64,000 nucleotides of DNA, taken from the NCBI RefSeq assembly GCF_000196615.1, contig NC_014306.1, forward strand, positions 1 through 64,000. Direction: 5' to 3'. Position 1 is the first letter of the stretch. Every line of letters begins with the position of its first letter. The notes beneath the pieces were generated by a model. That model was not told the DNA's origin. It did not search any database and saw only the letters and a program-made list of their open reading frames with translations. Origin of the DNA: Erwinia billingiae Eb661 (GTDB lineage: Bacteria; Pseudomonadota; Gammaproteobacteria; Enterobacterales; Enterobacteriaceae). A program made the translations under genes and the position numbers. Below are positions 32,381 through 42,522 of the stretch, piece by piece.

Positions 32381-33367
32381 ATGAAAGAACCCGCGTTTAA
32401 CTTTCAACATCTTGATCCCGATACCATCCTTGATGCGCTCTGGGAGACCGGGATCCGTGTGGAATCAGGGCTGACTGCCTTGAACAGCTATGAAAACCGG
32501 GTCTATCAGTTCTCAGATGAAGACAAAACCCGCTATGTGGTGAAGTTTTATCGCCCACAACGTTGGTCACAGCAGCAGATCCTGGAAGAACATCAGTTCA
32601 CTGCAGAACTGTTTGCTGATGAGATTCCGGTCGCAGCGCCGCTGCAATTACAGGGAAAAACCCTCCATCAGCATAATGGTTACCTGTACACCGTATTCCC
32701 AAGCCTGGGTGGTCGTCAGTATGAAACGGACAATTATGACCATCTGGAATGGGTAGGACGCTTCCTTGGTCGTATCCATCAGACGGGCCGCAAAAGCACC
32801 TTTGCTGTTCGTCCTACCCTGGGGCTGGACGAATACATCAACGAACCGCTTCAGGTCTTTGAAGCCAGTACGTTAATCCCCCGTAAGTTGAAGGAGCCGT
32901 TATTGGCCAGCGTGCGGCTGATAGGCACAACTTTACAAAAATACTGGCATACTCAGTGGCAGCCTTTACGCCTGCATGGTGACTGCCATCCGGGCAATAT
33001 CCTCTGGCGTGATGGCCCGTTCTTTGTTGACCTCGATGATGCCCGCAATGGCCCCGCCGTGCAGGATTTATGGATGTTAATTAACGGGGATCAACAGGAA
33101 CAACGCCTGCAGTGGGATATTCTGTTAGAGGCTTACAGTGAATTCTGCGAGTTCGATACACACGAATTGTCACTTATTGAACCTTTACGCGCTATGCGGA
33201 TGGTTTATTATCTGGCGTGGGTTGTTCGCCGCTGGCAAGACCCTGCATTTCCTGCAAGTTTTCCATGGATGACGGATGAAGATTTCTGGCGCAGGCAGAT
33301 TTCACTATTTAACGAGCAGGCAAGGTTGTTGCAGGAGCCCCCGCTACAGCTGACGCCCGCATTCTAA
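32381..33367 (+). CDS. srkA: SrkA (YihE/RdoA), stress response kinase
   Basis: 328 residues, as in E. coli. A protein kinase-like/APH fold: catalytic loop [14 protein letters not shown] (about residues 197-210) and metal-binding [12 protein letters not shown]. SrkA phosphorylates Ser/Thr and counters stress-induced death linked to MazEF in E. coli. It lies 53 bp before dsbA, and in E. coli a Cpx-regulated promoter drives the pair. Confidence 0.95.
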   Translation: MKEPAFNFQHLDPDTILDALWETGIRVESGLTALNSYENRVYQFSDEDKTRYVVKFYRPQRWSQQQILEEHQFTAELFADEIPVAAPLQLQGKTLHQHNGYLYTVFPSLGGRQYETDNYDHLEWVGRFLGRIHQTGRKSTFAVRPTLGLDEYINEPLQVFEASTLIPRKLKEPLLASVRLIGTTLQKYWHTQWQPLRLHGDCHPGNILWRDGPFFVDLDDARNGPAVQDLWMLINGDQQEQRLQWDILLEAYSEFCEFDTHELSLIEPLRAMRMVYYLAWVVRRWQDPAFPASFPWMTDEDFWRRQISLFNEQARLLQEPPLQLTPAF

Positions 33368-33420
33368 GGCTGACCGTCTTTTCCGGTTTGCCCCATTTGC
33401 TGTTAGGAGAGAGTTTCACG

Positions 33421-34050
33421 ATGAAAAAGATTTGGTTTGCGCTGGTTGGTCTGGTTTTGGCCTTCAGTGCGTCAGCAGCCCAGTTTACGGATGGCCAGCA
33501 ATACGTGACGATGCAAAAACCCGTCGCTGGCGAACCTCAGGTTCTCGAGTTCTTCTCTTTCTTCTGCCCTCACTGCTATGAGTTTGAACACGTCTGGCAT
33601 GTTAGCGATGCAGTGAAGAAAGCCCTGCCTGCTGACACCAAAGTGACCAAATATCACGTCGAGTTCCTGGGTGGCGAGATGGGTAAAACCGTGACTCAGG
33701 CCTGGGCTGTTGCAATGGCTCTGGGCGTGGAAGATAAAGTTACCGCGCCAATCTTTGATGGCATCCAGAAAACGCAGACCATCACTGATGCAGCAAGCCT
33801 GAAAGATGTCTTCGTTAAAGCGGCAGGTATTACGCCAGAAGCTTATGACGGCGCCTGGAACAGCTTCGTCGTGAAATCTCTGGTAGCCCAGCAGGAAAAA
33901 GCGGCAGCCGATGTACAGCTGCAGGGCGTTCCGGCGATGTTTGTTAACGGCAAATATATGGTTAACAACGGTGGCCTGGATACCAGCTCAATGGACAACT
34001 ATGTTCAGCAATATGCCAACGTAGTGAAGTTCCTGCTGACTCAGAAGTAA
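33421..34050 (+). CDS. dsbA: DsbA, periplasmic thiol:disulfide oxidase
   Basis: 209 residues from ATG 33421 (GGAGAGAG upstream; an in-frame start at 33388 gives no proper signal peptide). The signal peptide is residues 1-20 (ending SASAA). The thioredoxin fold carries the CPHC active site at residues 49-52 and the cis-proline in [11 protein letters not shown]. DsbA oxidises cysteines in exported proteins and is reoxidised by DsbB. A strong hairpin follows. Confidence 0.97.
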   Translation: MKKIWFALVGLVLAFSASAAQFTDGQQYVTMQKPVAGEPQVLEFFSFFCPHCYEFEHVWHVSDAVKKALPADTKVTKYHVEFLGGEMGKTVTQAWAVAMALGVEDKVTAPIFDGIQKTQTITDAASLKDVFVKAAGITPEAYDGAWNSFVVKSLVAQQEKAAADVQLQGVPAMFVNGKYMVNNGGLDTSSMDNYVQQYANVVKFLLTQK

Positions 34051-34064
34051 TTCACGTCAGTCTG

Positions 34065-34093
34065 CAACGCCGGCGTAATGCCGGCGTTGTTGT
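34065..34093 (+). terminator. dsbA terminator
   Basis: A 10-bp stem CAACGCCGGC with GCCGGCGTTG, loop GTAAT, then TTGTTTTC. Confidence 0.8.
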
Positions 34094-34471
34094 TTTCAAC
34101 TGCCGGCTCTGGTTTCTCCACGGAATAAACATGTTGAAAAGATCCTGATTAAAAGACAGAGATCCTGTGCGATCGGCAAAGGCAATAATTAATATCCACA
34201 TATAATTCATTCCGTGAAACCTGAAGTTATTCCTGGCGAATAAATTTAACTTATTGAAAACAGGTTTTTTTTGTTTTTGTGTCGGCATTTTATTCTACGT
34301 ATGAAAAACCGGGATCATTTTTACGCACAAACTTATCCACAGCTTATTACTGCGTCACCTCCCGCAAAATCAACAGCCAAATGAAGTTTATCCGTCAGGT
34401 TATTTCAACTTTCGTCCTCAGCTGTGGCATCCTTACCGCATTGAAAAAACCAACGAAGAACGTGACGACTT
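34094..34471. promoter_or_regulatory. dsbA-polA gap with DnaA box
   Basis: E. coli has yihF and yihG between dsbA and polA; no coding remnant of either is visible in these 378 bp. A perfect DnaA box TTATCCACA stands at 34333-34341, 131 bp before the polA start. DnaA has been reported to stimulate polA in E. coli. The polA promoter was not located with confidence. Confidence 0.5.
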
Positions 34472-37258
34472 ATGGCACAAATTGCAGAAAACCCGCTGAT
34501 TCTGGTAGATGGCTCTTCTTACCTCTATCGCGCATACCACGCGTTCCCTCCGCTGACCAACAGCGCAGGAAAACCTACCGGCGCGATGTACGGTGTGCTG
34601 AATATGTTGCGCAGCCTGCTGCTGCAATATAAGCCCAGCCATGTAGCCGTGGTTTTTGATGCCAAAGGCAAAACCTTCCGCGATGAGCTTTTCGAAGCCT
34701 ATAAATCCCACCGCCCACCGATGCCGGACGACCTGCGAGCGCAGATCGAGCCCTTGCATAATATGGTCAGAGCGATGGGCTTGCCTCTACTGGCCGTCAG
34801 TGGCGTGGAAGCCGATGACGTCATCGGTACGCTGGCGCTGGAAGCCGGTAAAAAAGGCAAGCCGGTATTAATCAGCACTGGCGATAAAGATATGGCGCAG
34901 CTGGTAACGCCAGATATCACCCTTATCAACACCATGAACAATGCGATCCTCGGCCCTGACGAAGTGGTGGAGAAATATGGCATTCCGCCTGAATTAATCA
35001 TCGACTTCCTCGCGCTGATGGGCGACGCATCCGATAACATTCCCGGCGTACCGGGCGTGGGCGAGAAAACGGCTCAGGCGCTGCTGCAGGGGCTGGGCGG
35101 AATTAAAGATATCTATGCCAACCTGGATAAGGTCGCTGACCTGACGTTCCGTGGGGCAAAAACCATGGCCACCAAGCTGGAGCAAAATAAAGAGATGGCG
35201 CTGCTCTCTTACCAGCTGGCGACCATTAAAACGGATGTGGAATTAGATCTGACCAGTGAACAGCTGACGGTGAATGAGCCGGCGGTGGAAGAGTTACTGG
35301 GCCTGTTCCGCGAATATGAGTTCAAACGCTGGATCACCGACCTGGAAGAAGGAAAGTGGCTACAGGGTAAAAAGAGTCATCCTGCCGCGCAGAAAGCGCT
35401 GGTTGAACAGGTTGAAGAACAGGTCGAAACCACCAGTACGCTCTCTGCCGAAGGCTATGTCACTATTCTGGATGAAGAGACCTTCGAAAGCTGGCTGAAG
35501 CAACTCAAGACCAGTTCACTGTTTGCGTTCGATCTGGAAACCGACTCGCTGGATACGCTGAGCGCCAATATCGTGGGGATTTCCTTCGCCATTGAGCCAG
35601 GCAAAGCCGCCTATCTTCCCGTGGCGCATGATTATCTGGATGCGCCAGCCCAGCTGGATCGCAACAGCGTGCTGGAGCGCCTCAAGCCGCTGCTGGAAGA
35701 TCCGGCGTTGCTGAAGGTGGGTCAGAACCTGAAATACGATCGCGGCGTGCTGAAGAACTACGACATCGAATTACAGGGCATCAAGTTCGACACCATGCTG
35801 GAGTCGTACGCGCTGAGCAGCGTGGGGAGCCGTCATGATATGGATACGCTCTCATCACGCTGGCTGAACCATAAAACGGTCTCCTTTGAGGAGATTGCCG
35901 GCAAAGGCAAAAAGCAGCTGACCTTTAACCAGATCGATCTGGAACAGGCCGCGCATTATGCTGCCGAAGATGCCGACGTAACGCTCCAGCTCCACCTGAA
36001 GATGTGGCCAGAACTGGAGAAAGAGCAGGGGCCGAAGGAGGTGTTCGAAAACATCGAAATGCCGCTGCTGACGGTGATCTCGCGCATTGAGCGTAATGGG
36101 GTGTTGATCGATCAGGGGATTCTGGCCGCCCATTCGAAAGAGCTGACCATTCGTCTGGCAGAGCTAGAGCAAAAAGCCCATGAACTGGCGGGTGAGCCGT
36201 TTAACCTCTCTTCGCCAAAGCAGCTGCAGACCATTCTCTTTGAGAAGCAGGGCATCAAGCCAACCAAGAAAACGCCTGGCGGCGCGCCGTCTACCAGTGA
36301 GGAAGTCCTTGCTGAGCTGGCGCTGGATTATCCTTTGCCGAAGGTGATCCTGGAGAACCGTGGCTTAGCCAAGCTGAAGTCGACCTACACTGACAAGCTG
36401 CCGTTGATGATTAATCCTATCACCGGACGCGTGCACACCTCTTATCATCAGGCGGTCACGGCCACCGGCCGACTCTCTTCTACCGATCCCAACCTGCAGA
36501 ACATTCCGGTGAGAAACGAAGAAGGTCGCCGCATTCGTCAGGCTTTCATTGCTTCCAAAGGCCATAAGATTGTTGCCGCTGACTATTCTCAAATTGAGCT
36601 GCGCATTATGGCTCACCTGTCACAGGATAAGGGCTTGTTAAGCGCCTTTGCTGAAGGCATGGATATACACCGTGCGACGGCTGCCGAAGTCTTTGGCATG
36701 GCACTGGATAAAGTCACCGGCGAACAGCGACGCAGCGCGAAAGCGATCAACTTTGGCCTGATATATGGCATGAGCGCCTTTGGCCTCTCCCGTCAGCTGA
36801 ATATTGGTGCAGGTGAAGCGAAGAAGTATATGGATCTGTACTTTGAACGCTATCCTGGCGTGTTGGAATATATGGAAAGCACCCGCCAGCAGGCCGCTGA
36901 AAAAGGCTATGTCTCAACGCTGGATGGCCGACGTCTCTATTTGCCGGATATCAATGCCAGTAATGCAATGCGCCGTAAGGCGGCCGAACGCGCAGCAATC
37001 AATGCGCCAATGCAGGGCACGGCGGCTGACATTATCAAAAAGGCGATGATTGCGGTCGATGGTTGGTTAACGCCGCAGTCAGCACCGGACGTGAAAATGA
37101 TCATGCAGGTACACGATGAACTGGTCTTCGAAGTGAAAACCTCTGAAGTGGAGGCGGCCACGGCGAAAATTCGCGATCTGATGGAAAACAGCATGAAACT
37201 CGACGTTCCTCTGCAGGTGGATGTCGGCGTTGGCGATAACTGGGAACAGGCGCACTAA
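34472..37258 (+). CDS. polA: DNA polymerase I
   Basis: 928 residues, as in E. coli. The 5' nuclease domain (1 to about 320) has [12 protein letters not shown] and the helix-hairpin-helix [11 protein letters not shown]. The 3'-5' exonuclease domain has an intact [10 protein letters not shown] site, so proofreading is expected. The polymerase domain has motif [19 protein letters not shown]-helix [20 protein letters not shown] and motif [12 protein letters not shown]. It fills gaps and removes Okazaki primers. No clear Shine-Dalgarno is visible. Confidence 0.98.
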   Translation: MAQIAENPLILVDGSSYLYRAYHAFPPLTNSAGKPTGAMYGVLNMLRSLLLQYKPSHVAVVFDAKGKTFRDELFEAYKSHRPPMPDDLRAQIEPLHNMVRAMGLPLLAVSGVEADDVIGTLALEAGKKGKPVLISTGDKDMAQLVTPDITLINTMNNAILGPDEVVEKYGIPPELIIDFLALMGDASDNIPGVPGVGEKTAQALLQGLGGIKDIYANLDKVADLTFRGAKTMATKLEQNKEMALLSYQLATIKTDVELDLTSEQLTVNEPAVEELLGLFREYEFKRWITDLEEGKWLQGKKSHPAAQKALVEQVEEQVETTSTLSAEGYVTILDEETFESWLKQLKTSSLFAFDLETDSLDTLSANIVGISFAIEPGKAAYLPVAHDYLDAPAQLDRNSVLERLKPLLEDPALLKVGQNLKYDRGVLKNYDIELQGIKFDTMLESYALSSVGSRHDMDTLSSRWLNHKTVSFEEIAGKGKKQLTFNQIDLEQAAHYAAEDADVTLQLHLKMWPELEKEQGPKEVFENIEMPLLTVISRIERNGVLIDQGILAAHSKELTIRLAELEQKAHELAGEPFNLSSPKQLQTILFEKQGIKPTKKTPGGAPSTSEEVLAELALDYPLPKVILENRGLAKLKSTYTDKLPLMINPITGRVHTSYHQAVTATGRLSSTDPNLQNIPVRNEEGRRIRQAFIASKGHKIVAADYSQIELRIMAHLSQDKGLLSAFAEGMDIHRATAAEVFGMALDKVTGEQRRSAKAINFGLIYGMSAFGLSRQLNIGAGEAKKYMDLYFERYPGVLEYMESTRQQAAEKGYVSTLDGRRLYLPDINASNAMRRKAAERAAINAPMQGTAADIIKKAMIAVDGWLTPQSAPDVKMIMQVHDELVFEVKTSEVEAATAKIRDLMENSMKLDVPLQVDVGVGDNWEQAH

Positions 37259-37276
37259 TTTTCCGGATGCCCACGG

Positions 37277-37314
37277 ATGAGACTGATTTTATAGCAAATT
37301 CAGTCTCATTTTTT
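37277..37314 (+). terminator. polA terminator
   Basis: ATGAGACTGA pairs with TCAGTCTCAT (10 bp, 13-nt loop) and is followed by T residues to 37314. The flanking GGATG and ATCC could extend pairing. Confidence 0.85.
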
Positions 37315-37535
37315 ATCCATAAGAAAATGCTTTAGTTCCGCTGTACGCCTGAACCTTTGGGCCAACCACCGTTCAGAATTTCACCTAAGCAGTTATCCTG
37401 GAAGCATTTTTTTTGTAATTAAGCTACAGGCAAGGGCGGTTTCTGTGACCTGAGTTGGATAACACCCGGTGTTTTCTGAAAATTAACTACAAAAAACCCT
37501 TTTGAGGGCCGAAAAAATCCTGTAGAGTTTCAGTT

Positions 37536-37642
37536 GTAGGGTACAGAGGTAAGATGTTCTATCTTTCAAACCTTTTACTTCACGTAATCGGATTTGGCTG
37601 AATATTTTAGCCGCCCCAGTCGTTATGACTGGGGCGTTTTTT
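37536..37642 (+). ncRNA. spf: Spot 42 small RNA
   Basis: 107 nt nearly identical to E. coli Spot 42 (109 nt): it starts GTAGGGTACAGAGG, keeps the unstructured seed regions and the Hfq-binding AATATTTT segment, and ends in terminator GCCCCAGTC-GTTAT-GACTGGGGC plus T6. The -10 is TAGAGT (37523-37528) with a weak TTTGAG at 37501. Spot 42 represses secondary-carbon genes with CRP. I could not define a CRP site in the upstream gap (37315-37500), which shows no gene. Confidence 0.96.
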
Positions 37643-37674
37643 ATTGGGCGCTATCTGGCCCCAGGGCGAGAATC

Positions 37675-38319
37675 TTACTCTGCAGGCGCTTCTTGTTCTT
37701 CGTCTTCTACTGCTGGCGGAAGTTCGCTAAACCACGTATTTAACTGATCGCTCAGTTTATCAACGCCAATTTTCTTCAGTGAAGAGAACATCTCTACCCG
37801 AACATCCCCAATGAACCCTTTGGCTGTTTCACGCACTGCATTCAGCTGCGCTTTGCGTGCGCCAGAAGCCAGTTTGTCGGCCTTGGTCAACAGCACCAGC
37901 ACCTGAATGCCGCTCTGCACTGCCCACAGGATCATCTGCTGATCCAGGTCCTTCAGCGGATGGCGGATATCCATCAGCACCACCAGGCCCTTCAGACACT
38001 GACGATCGCGCAGATATTCTGCCAGCGCTCTCTGCCACTTCAGCTTCATCTCTTCCGGTACTTCTGCATAACCATAGCCCGGTAAGTCGACCAGACGATA
38101 GCCTTCAGCAACCTGGAAAAGGTTGATCAGCTGGGTACGGCCTGGGGTTTTACTGGTACGTGCCAGGCTTTTTTGATTGGTCAGCGTATTCAGTGCGCTG
38201 GATTTGCCCGCGTTGGAACGACCGGCAAAAGCCACTTCAAGTCCGGTATCGGCTGGAAGGTGACGAATGTCAGGGGCACTGGTGACAAAATGGGTAACGT
38301 GATAATTCCAGCCAGACAA
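37675..38319 (-). CDS. engB: EngB (YihA/YsxC), ribosome assembly GTPase
   Basis: 214 residues if a TTG at 38319 is used (GGAG 8 bp upstream; [22 protein letters not shown] aligns with the E. coli N-terminus, 210 residues). An ATG 22 codons upstream gives a hydrophobic extension not seen in the family. The G motifs are [20 protein letters not shown] and LLTKADK. Essential GTPase acting in late 50S subunit assembly. Convergent with spf and divergent from csrC. Confidence 0.93.
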   Translation of the reverse strand: MSGWNYHVTHFVTSAPDIRHLPADTGLEVAFAGRSNAGKSSALNTLTNQKSLARTSKTPGRTQLINLFQVAEGYRLVDLPGYGYAEVPEEMKLKWQRALAEYLRDRQCLKGLVVLMDIRHPLKDLDQQMILWAVQSGIQVLVLLTKADKLASGARKAQLNAVRETAKGFIGDVRVEMFSSLKKIGVDKLSDQLNTWFSELPPAVEDEEQEAPAE

Positions 38320-38542
38320 AATAAAAACTCCAGATAATAAGGTCAATTGCGCAGAGTATACCCTGTATAGAATGAAAGCGCCCAACCGACCTTTTTACGG
38401 CCGGGATTTTGTAGGAGATTGGCTATTAGATTTGCCAGAAGTTTCCTCTTTTTCACGCTAAATAAAACTAATAAAACATTTAATAACAATCTGTTATATA
38501 AACTTATGACTTTCCGAAAAGAATTTTGTTGTGGCACCTCCC

Positions 38543-38570
38543 TTGTCAGTTTGACCATTTAGTCTAAAGT
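38543..38570 (+). promoter_or_regulatory. csrC promoter
   Basis: TTGTCA -35 (38543-38548), 16-bp spacer, TAAAGT -10 (38565-38570). A start near 38577 fits the first GGA motif. The rest of the gap from 38320 holds no gene. Confidence 0.5.
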
Positions 38571-38576
38571 AATTGG

Positions 38577-38807
38577 CAGAACCCGGACGGTTCTCTTCAG
38601 GATGATGTGCTCATGGGCGCCAGGACGGTGTGGAGCAGGGAAGGAGCGTGTTGGGATTTTCAACACAACATGGAAAGGATCGAGTCCAGGACGGGACTCC
38701 CAGGCAATGGAAAACCGGGATGTTGGCTGCTCAAAAGGATGCTGACCTAGTCAGTCCTTCTGCGGAAGGTGCGAAAAAAGGCGACAGGGTGACCTGGCGC
38801 CTTTTTT
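38577..38807 (+). ncRNA. csrC: CsrC-like RNA, CsrA-sequestering
   Basis: About 230 nt packed with about 15 GGA motifs, many as AGGA or GGGA in hairpin loops (for example AACCCGGACGGTT and GAGTCCAGGACGGGACTC), the ligand pattern of CsrA. It ends in a strong terminator (38774-38807: AAAAAAGGCG, inner CAGG-GTGA-CCTG, CGCCTTTTTT). Position between engB and yihI is the csrC locus of E. coli (245 nt), although the primary sequence has diverged. Expected to be activated by UvrY. Confidence 0.88.
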
Positions 38808-38876
38808 CTTTGTCTGCTTTCTGCTAGATTCCGCCGCAATTCTATACTGAATATAAATCGTCTGAGAGCAGAAAAC

Positions 38877-39410
38877 ATGAAGCAACCCGCACGCGCGCCA
38901 CAGGATAAGAAACCGGCAGCAAAAACCCAGCGTAAAACGCGTGATGAATCCAACGCGGAAGCGCGCGATCGTAAGCGCGACAAGAAGCATCGCGGCAATG
39001 CCTCCGGCAGCCGTGCTAATCCGGTCACCGTTAACAAGAAGAGCGGCGAAAGCGCCGTCAGCAAAGATCCGCGCATTGGCAGCAAAAAGCCCATTGCCCT
39101 GGGTCCGGTGACTGCAGACGCTCAGCCCGCGAAGAAAGTGGCTAAAGTCGCTAAACCTGTAGAAGAGAAAAAAGTCCTTCTGTCTCCGGAAGAAGAGCTG
39201 GCGAAGCTGGAGAATGACGAACGTCTGGACACCCTGCTGGATCGCCTGGAAAAAGGCGAGACGCTGTCAGCAGAAGATCAGGCCTGGCTGGACCAGACGC
39301 TTGACCGTATCGACGTGCTGATGGAAGAGCTTGGCATCGCGCTGGACGACGGTGCGGAAGATGAGCAGGCGGAAGAAGATATGTACCGCTTGCTGAAAGG
39401 CGGCCAGTAA
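38877..39410 (+). CDS. yihI: YihI, Der GTPase-activating protein
   Basis: 177 residues (169 in E. coli). The N-terminal half is very basic and low-complexity ([20 protein letters not shown]). The C-terminal half is acidic and helical ([42 protein letters not shown]). YihI stimulates the GTPase Der and slows 50S maturation in E. coli. It sits beside csrC and engB, with 69 bp to the csrC terminator. Confidence 0.93.
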   Translation: MKQPARAPQDKKPAAKTQRKTRDESNAEARDRKRDKKHRGNASGSRANPVTVNKKSGESAVSKDPRIGSKKPIALGPVTADAQPAKKVAKVAKPVEEKKVLLSPEEELAKLENDERLDTLLDRLEKGETLSAEDQAWLDQTLDRIDVLMEELGIALDDGAEDEQAEEDMYRLLKGGQ

Positions 39411-39481
39411 CCTTTCTGCGTTATTGAGTAAAATTGAGGTGGCGCAGTATTGCGCTGCCCTTTTAAAAGGTTTCTCTGCGA

Positions 39482-39682
39482 ATGAATTGGCCTGGATCAA
39501 TTTTCGTGCTGATTATGCTCTGCAGCCTTGGCGGGTTATTCGTTAAACTACGTCGTCTTTCGCGGTTGAAAACCCGACTGCACCGAGCGACCGTCCGCCA
39601 GTCTGCCAGGCACACCCCTTTCACCCGACGGTCGGCATCCAGACGCCAACGCAGGAGTGAATACCGTGACGCAGATGATTGA
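39482..39682 (+). CDS. Small membrane-anchored hypothetical protein
   Basis: A 66-codon frame: one hydrophobic segment (SIFVLIMLCSLGGLFVKL, residues 6-23) then a strongly basic tail rich in Arg and Ser. AAAAGG lies 11 bp upstream, a long spacing. It overlaps the hemN start region by 17 bp. I do not recognise the family. The tail looks non-native, so it may be the remnant of a longer membrane protein that lost its C-terminus by frameshift, or a real small protein. A palindrome CCTTTTAAAAGG (39459-39470) covers the ribosome site. Confidence 0.4.
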   Translation: MNWPGSIFVLIMLCSLGGLFVKLRRLSRLKTRLHRATVRQSARHTPFTRRSASRRQRRSEYRDADD

Positions 39683-41033
39683 ATGGGATCAACGCCTGAT
39701 CCAGACCTACAATATCTCCGGCCCCCGTTATACCTCCTATCCCACCGCGCTGGAATTTACCGAGCAGTACAACGAAGCGGCTTTTCAGCAGGCAGCGCAA
39801 CGCTATCCCGATCGTCCTCTGTCCCTGTATGTTCACATCCCGTTCTGCCATCGGCTGTGTTATTTCTGCGGCTGCAACAAGCTGGTCACGCGTCAGCAGC
39901 ACAAGGCGGATGCCTATCTGGATGCGCTGGCGAGCGAAATTCAGTCTCGCGCCAAATTATTTCGTGGCCGCACCGTCAGCCAGATGCACTGGGGCGGCGG
40001 CACACCGACGTATTTAAATAAGCAGCAGATAACCCGCCTGATCACCCTGCTGCGGCAGGCTTTTACCTTCAGTGAAGACGCCGAGCTGTCGATTGAGGTC
40101 GACCCGCGAGAAATCGAACTGGATGTGTTGGACCATCTGCATGCGGCAGGCTTCAACCGCCTGAGCATGGGCGTGCAGGACTTCAACAAAACGGTGCAGG
40201 AGAAGGTGAACCGGGTTCAGGATGAACAGGTGATCGTCGATCTTATCGCGCGTGCCCGTCAGGTTGGCTTTGCTTCCGTCAGTCTGGACCTGATCTACGG
40301 CCTGCCGGCACAGACGCCAGAGAGTTTTGCCTTCACCCTGCAGAAAGTCATCGCGTTGAACCCCGATCGGCTTAGCGTGTTTAACTACGCGCACATGCCG
40401 GCCTTGTTTGCCGCACAGCGCAAAATCAAAGAGGCTGATTTGCCGAATGCTCAGCAAAAAATGGATATCCTGCAGCAGTCAATCGCGATGCTGACCGGCG
40501 CGGGCTACCAGTTTATTGGCATGGACCACTTTGCCCGCCCTGACGATGAGTTGGCCGTCGCGCAGCGGGAAGGGAAGCTGCACCGCAATTTCCAGGGCTA
40601 CACCACGCAGGGCGACAGTGATTTACTGGGCATGGGCGTTTCAGCCATCAGCATGCTTGGTGACACGTATGCGCAAAATGAAAAAGAGCTGAAATCCTGG
40701 TATGCCGCCGTGGCTGAAAATCACACGGCGTTATGGCGGGGTGTGGCGCTGTCGGCTGATGATTGCCTGCGTCGGGACGTGATTAAAACGCTGATGTGCA
40801 ATTTCGCGCTCAATTTTGCTGACTTTGAGAGTGGTGAACGGTCCTTTAGCGACTATTTTGCCGAAGATCTGGCGCTGTTAGCGCCGTTCATCAGGGATGG
40901 GCTGGTGGAATGCCACGAGAAGGGCCTTCAGGTGACGGCTAAGGGACGTTTGCTGGTGAGGAATGTCTGTATGTGCTTTGACATCTACCTGCGTCAGAAG
41001 GCGCGTATGCAGCAATTCTCACGGGTGATCTGA
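39666..41033 (+). CDS. hemN: HemN, oxygen-independent coproporphyrinogen III oxidase
   Basis: 455 residues from GTG 39666, 8 bp after GGAG; a GTG at 39657 (458 residues) overlaps that ribosome site. Radical SAM enzyme with the cluster motif CHRLCYFCGC (about residues 60-69) and the GGGTPTYL SAM-binding segment. The family C-terminus QKARMQQFSRVI is intact. It oxidatively decarboxylates coproporphyrinogen III without oxygen in haem synthesis. Convergent with glnG across a strong terminator. Confidence 0.96.
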   Translation: MTQMIEWDQRLIQTYNISGPRYTSYPTALEFTEQYNEAAFQQAAQRYPDRPLSLYVHIPFCHRLCYFCGCNKLVTRQQHKADAYLDALASEIQSRAKLFRGRTVSQMHWGGGTPTYLNKQQITRLITLLRQAFTFSEDAELSIEVDPREIELDVLDHLHAAGFNRLSMGVQDFNKTVQEKVNRVQDEQVIVDLIARARQVGFASVSLDLIYGLPAQTPESFAFTLQKVIALNPDRLSVFNYAHMPALFAAQRKIKEADLPNAQQKMDILQQSIAMLTGAGYQFIGMDHFARPDDELAVAQREGKLHRNFQGYTTQGDSDLLGMGVSAISMLGDTYAQNEKELKSWYAAVAENHTALWRGVALSADDCLRRDVIKTLMCNFALNFADFESGERSFSDYFAEDLALLAPFIRDGLVECHEKGLQVTAKGRLLVRNVCMCFDIYLRQKARMQQFSRVI

Positions 41034-41045
41034 TTGCCAGAAAAC

Positions 41046-41082
41046 AAAAAGGCCGGACAAATACTGTTCCGGCCTTTTTTTT
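41046..41082. terminator. Bidirectional terminator between hemN and glnG
   Basis: A 12-bp stem AAAAAGGCCGGA with TCCGGCCTTTTT, 10-nt loop, T run extending to 41082. The A/T symmetry serves both strands. Confidence 0.92.
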
Positions 41083-41105
41083 GGGTAACGGACTCGCGGT
41101 ATCCG

Positions 41106-42515
41106 CTACTCCATTCCCAACTCTTTCAGCTTACGGGTCAGGGTATTTCGTCCCCATCCCAGCAAGCGTGCGGCTTCCTGCTTGTGCCCCTGCGTATGAC
41201 GCAGTGCGGTGGTCAGCAGCGTGCGCTCCATTTCGGGTTGCGCTTCTGACAGCAGGTTTTGATGACCGGAACGCAGCGCGCGATCGGCCCATTGTGCCAA
41301 CAACGTTGCCCAGCTGTCCGGCAGTGACTGCACCGGATTTTCAGGCGTTGAAGTCTCAAACAGCTCGGACGGCAGATCCTGAATCAACACTTCCTGTCCG
41401 GCCGCCATAACGGTCAGCCAGCGGCAGGTGTTCTCAAGCTGACGAACGTTACCAGACCAGTGAAGCCGGGTGAGGGCCGTTTCGGTTTCTGGGTGCAGGA
41501 TCTTCGCTTCAACACCGAGTTCACGTGCCGCAACCTGCAGGAAATAGCGTGCCAGGCGCGGAATATCTTCGCGACGTTCGCGCAATGGCGGCAGGTGCAC
41601 ACGAATCACGTTCAGGCGGTGGAACAGATCCTCACGGAACTTGCCTTCCTGTACCCGCAGCTCCAGGTTCTGGTGGGTTGCTGCAATAATGCGCACATCC
41701 ACTTTCACCGGTGCATAGCCACCAACGCGATAGAACTGACCATCCGCCAACACACGCAGCAAGCGGGTCTGAACATCCATCGGCATATCGCCGATTTCAT
41801 CCAGGAACAGCGTGCCGCCGTCGGCCTGTTCAAAACGGCCCTGACGAATTTGATTAGCGCCGGTAAATGCGCCTTTCTCATGGCCAAACAGTTCCGACTC
41901 AATCAGGTCTTTCGGGATCGCCGCCATGTTTAGCGCGATAAATGGCGCTTTTGCCCGCGGGCTGTGGCGGTGCAGAGCATGGGCGACCAGCTCTTTACCG
42001 GTACCGGACTCGCCGTTGATCAATACGCTGATCGACGAACGGGAAAGGCGTCCAATAATGCGGAAAACATCCTGCATCGCGGGCGCTTCGCCAATGATGT
42101 CGGTAGTGGGGCCGCTAACCGGTTGATTACGCGGCTGCTGCTGCTCCTGGTAATGGCTGATCGCCCGTTCTACCAGCGCAACGGCTTCATCGATATCAAA
42201 CGGTTTTGGCAGATAATCAAACGCACCCTGCTGATACGCGCTGACCGCCGCATCCAGATCGGAGTGGGCCGTCATTATGATGACCGGAAGCATCGGATGA
42301 CGCTGCTTAATTTGTTTCAGCAGCGCCAGGCCATCCATGCCGGGCATGCGAATATCTGAAAGTAAAACGTCTGGGGTTTTACTGGCAAGGGCGTCCAGCA
42401 CCTCATTAGCGCTGTCAAACGTGGCGCAGTTCAAACCGGCTCCAGTGAGCGCGCGTTCAAGCACCCAGCGGATGGAGCTATCGTCATCGACGATCCAAAC
42501 TATCCCTCGTTGCAT
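41106..42515 (-). CDS. glnG: NtrC (GlnG), nitrogen response regulator
   Basis: 469 residues, as in E. coli. Receiver domain with D54 (VLLSDIRMPGMDG). Sigma-54 activator AAA+ domain with Walker A GESGTGKE, the sigma-54 loop GAFTGA (ESELFGHEKGAFTGA) and GGTLFLDEIGDMP. A Fis-type helix-turn-helix closes the protein (AARLLGWGRNTLTRKLKELGM). It activates glnAp2 and other Ntr promoters when phosphorylated. It lies 7 bp after glnL in an operon. Confidence 0.98.
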   Translation of the reverse strand: MQRGIVWIVDDDSSIRWVLERALTGAGLNCATFDSANEVLDALASKTPDVLLSDIRMPGMDGLALLKQIKQRHPMLPVIIMTAHSDLDAAVSAYQQGAFDYLPKPFDIDEAVALVERAISHYQEQQQPRNQPVSGPTTDIIGEAPAMQDVFRIIGRLSRSSISVLINGESGTGKELVAHALHRHSPRAKAPFIALNMAAIPKDLIESELFGHEKGAFTGANQIRQGRFEQADGGTLFLDEIGDMPMDVQTRLLRVLADGQFYRVGGYAPVKVDVRIIAATHQNLELRVQEGKFREDLFHRLNVIRVHLPPLRERREDIPRLARYFLQVAARELGVEAKILHPETETALTRLHWSGNVRQLENTCRWLTVMAAGQEVLIQDLPSELFETSTPENPVQSLPDSWATLLAQWADRALRSGHQNLLSEAQPEMERTLLTTALRHTQGHKQEAARLLGWGRNTLTRKLKELGME

Positions 42516-42522
42516 AGAAACC

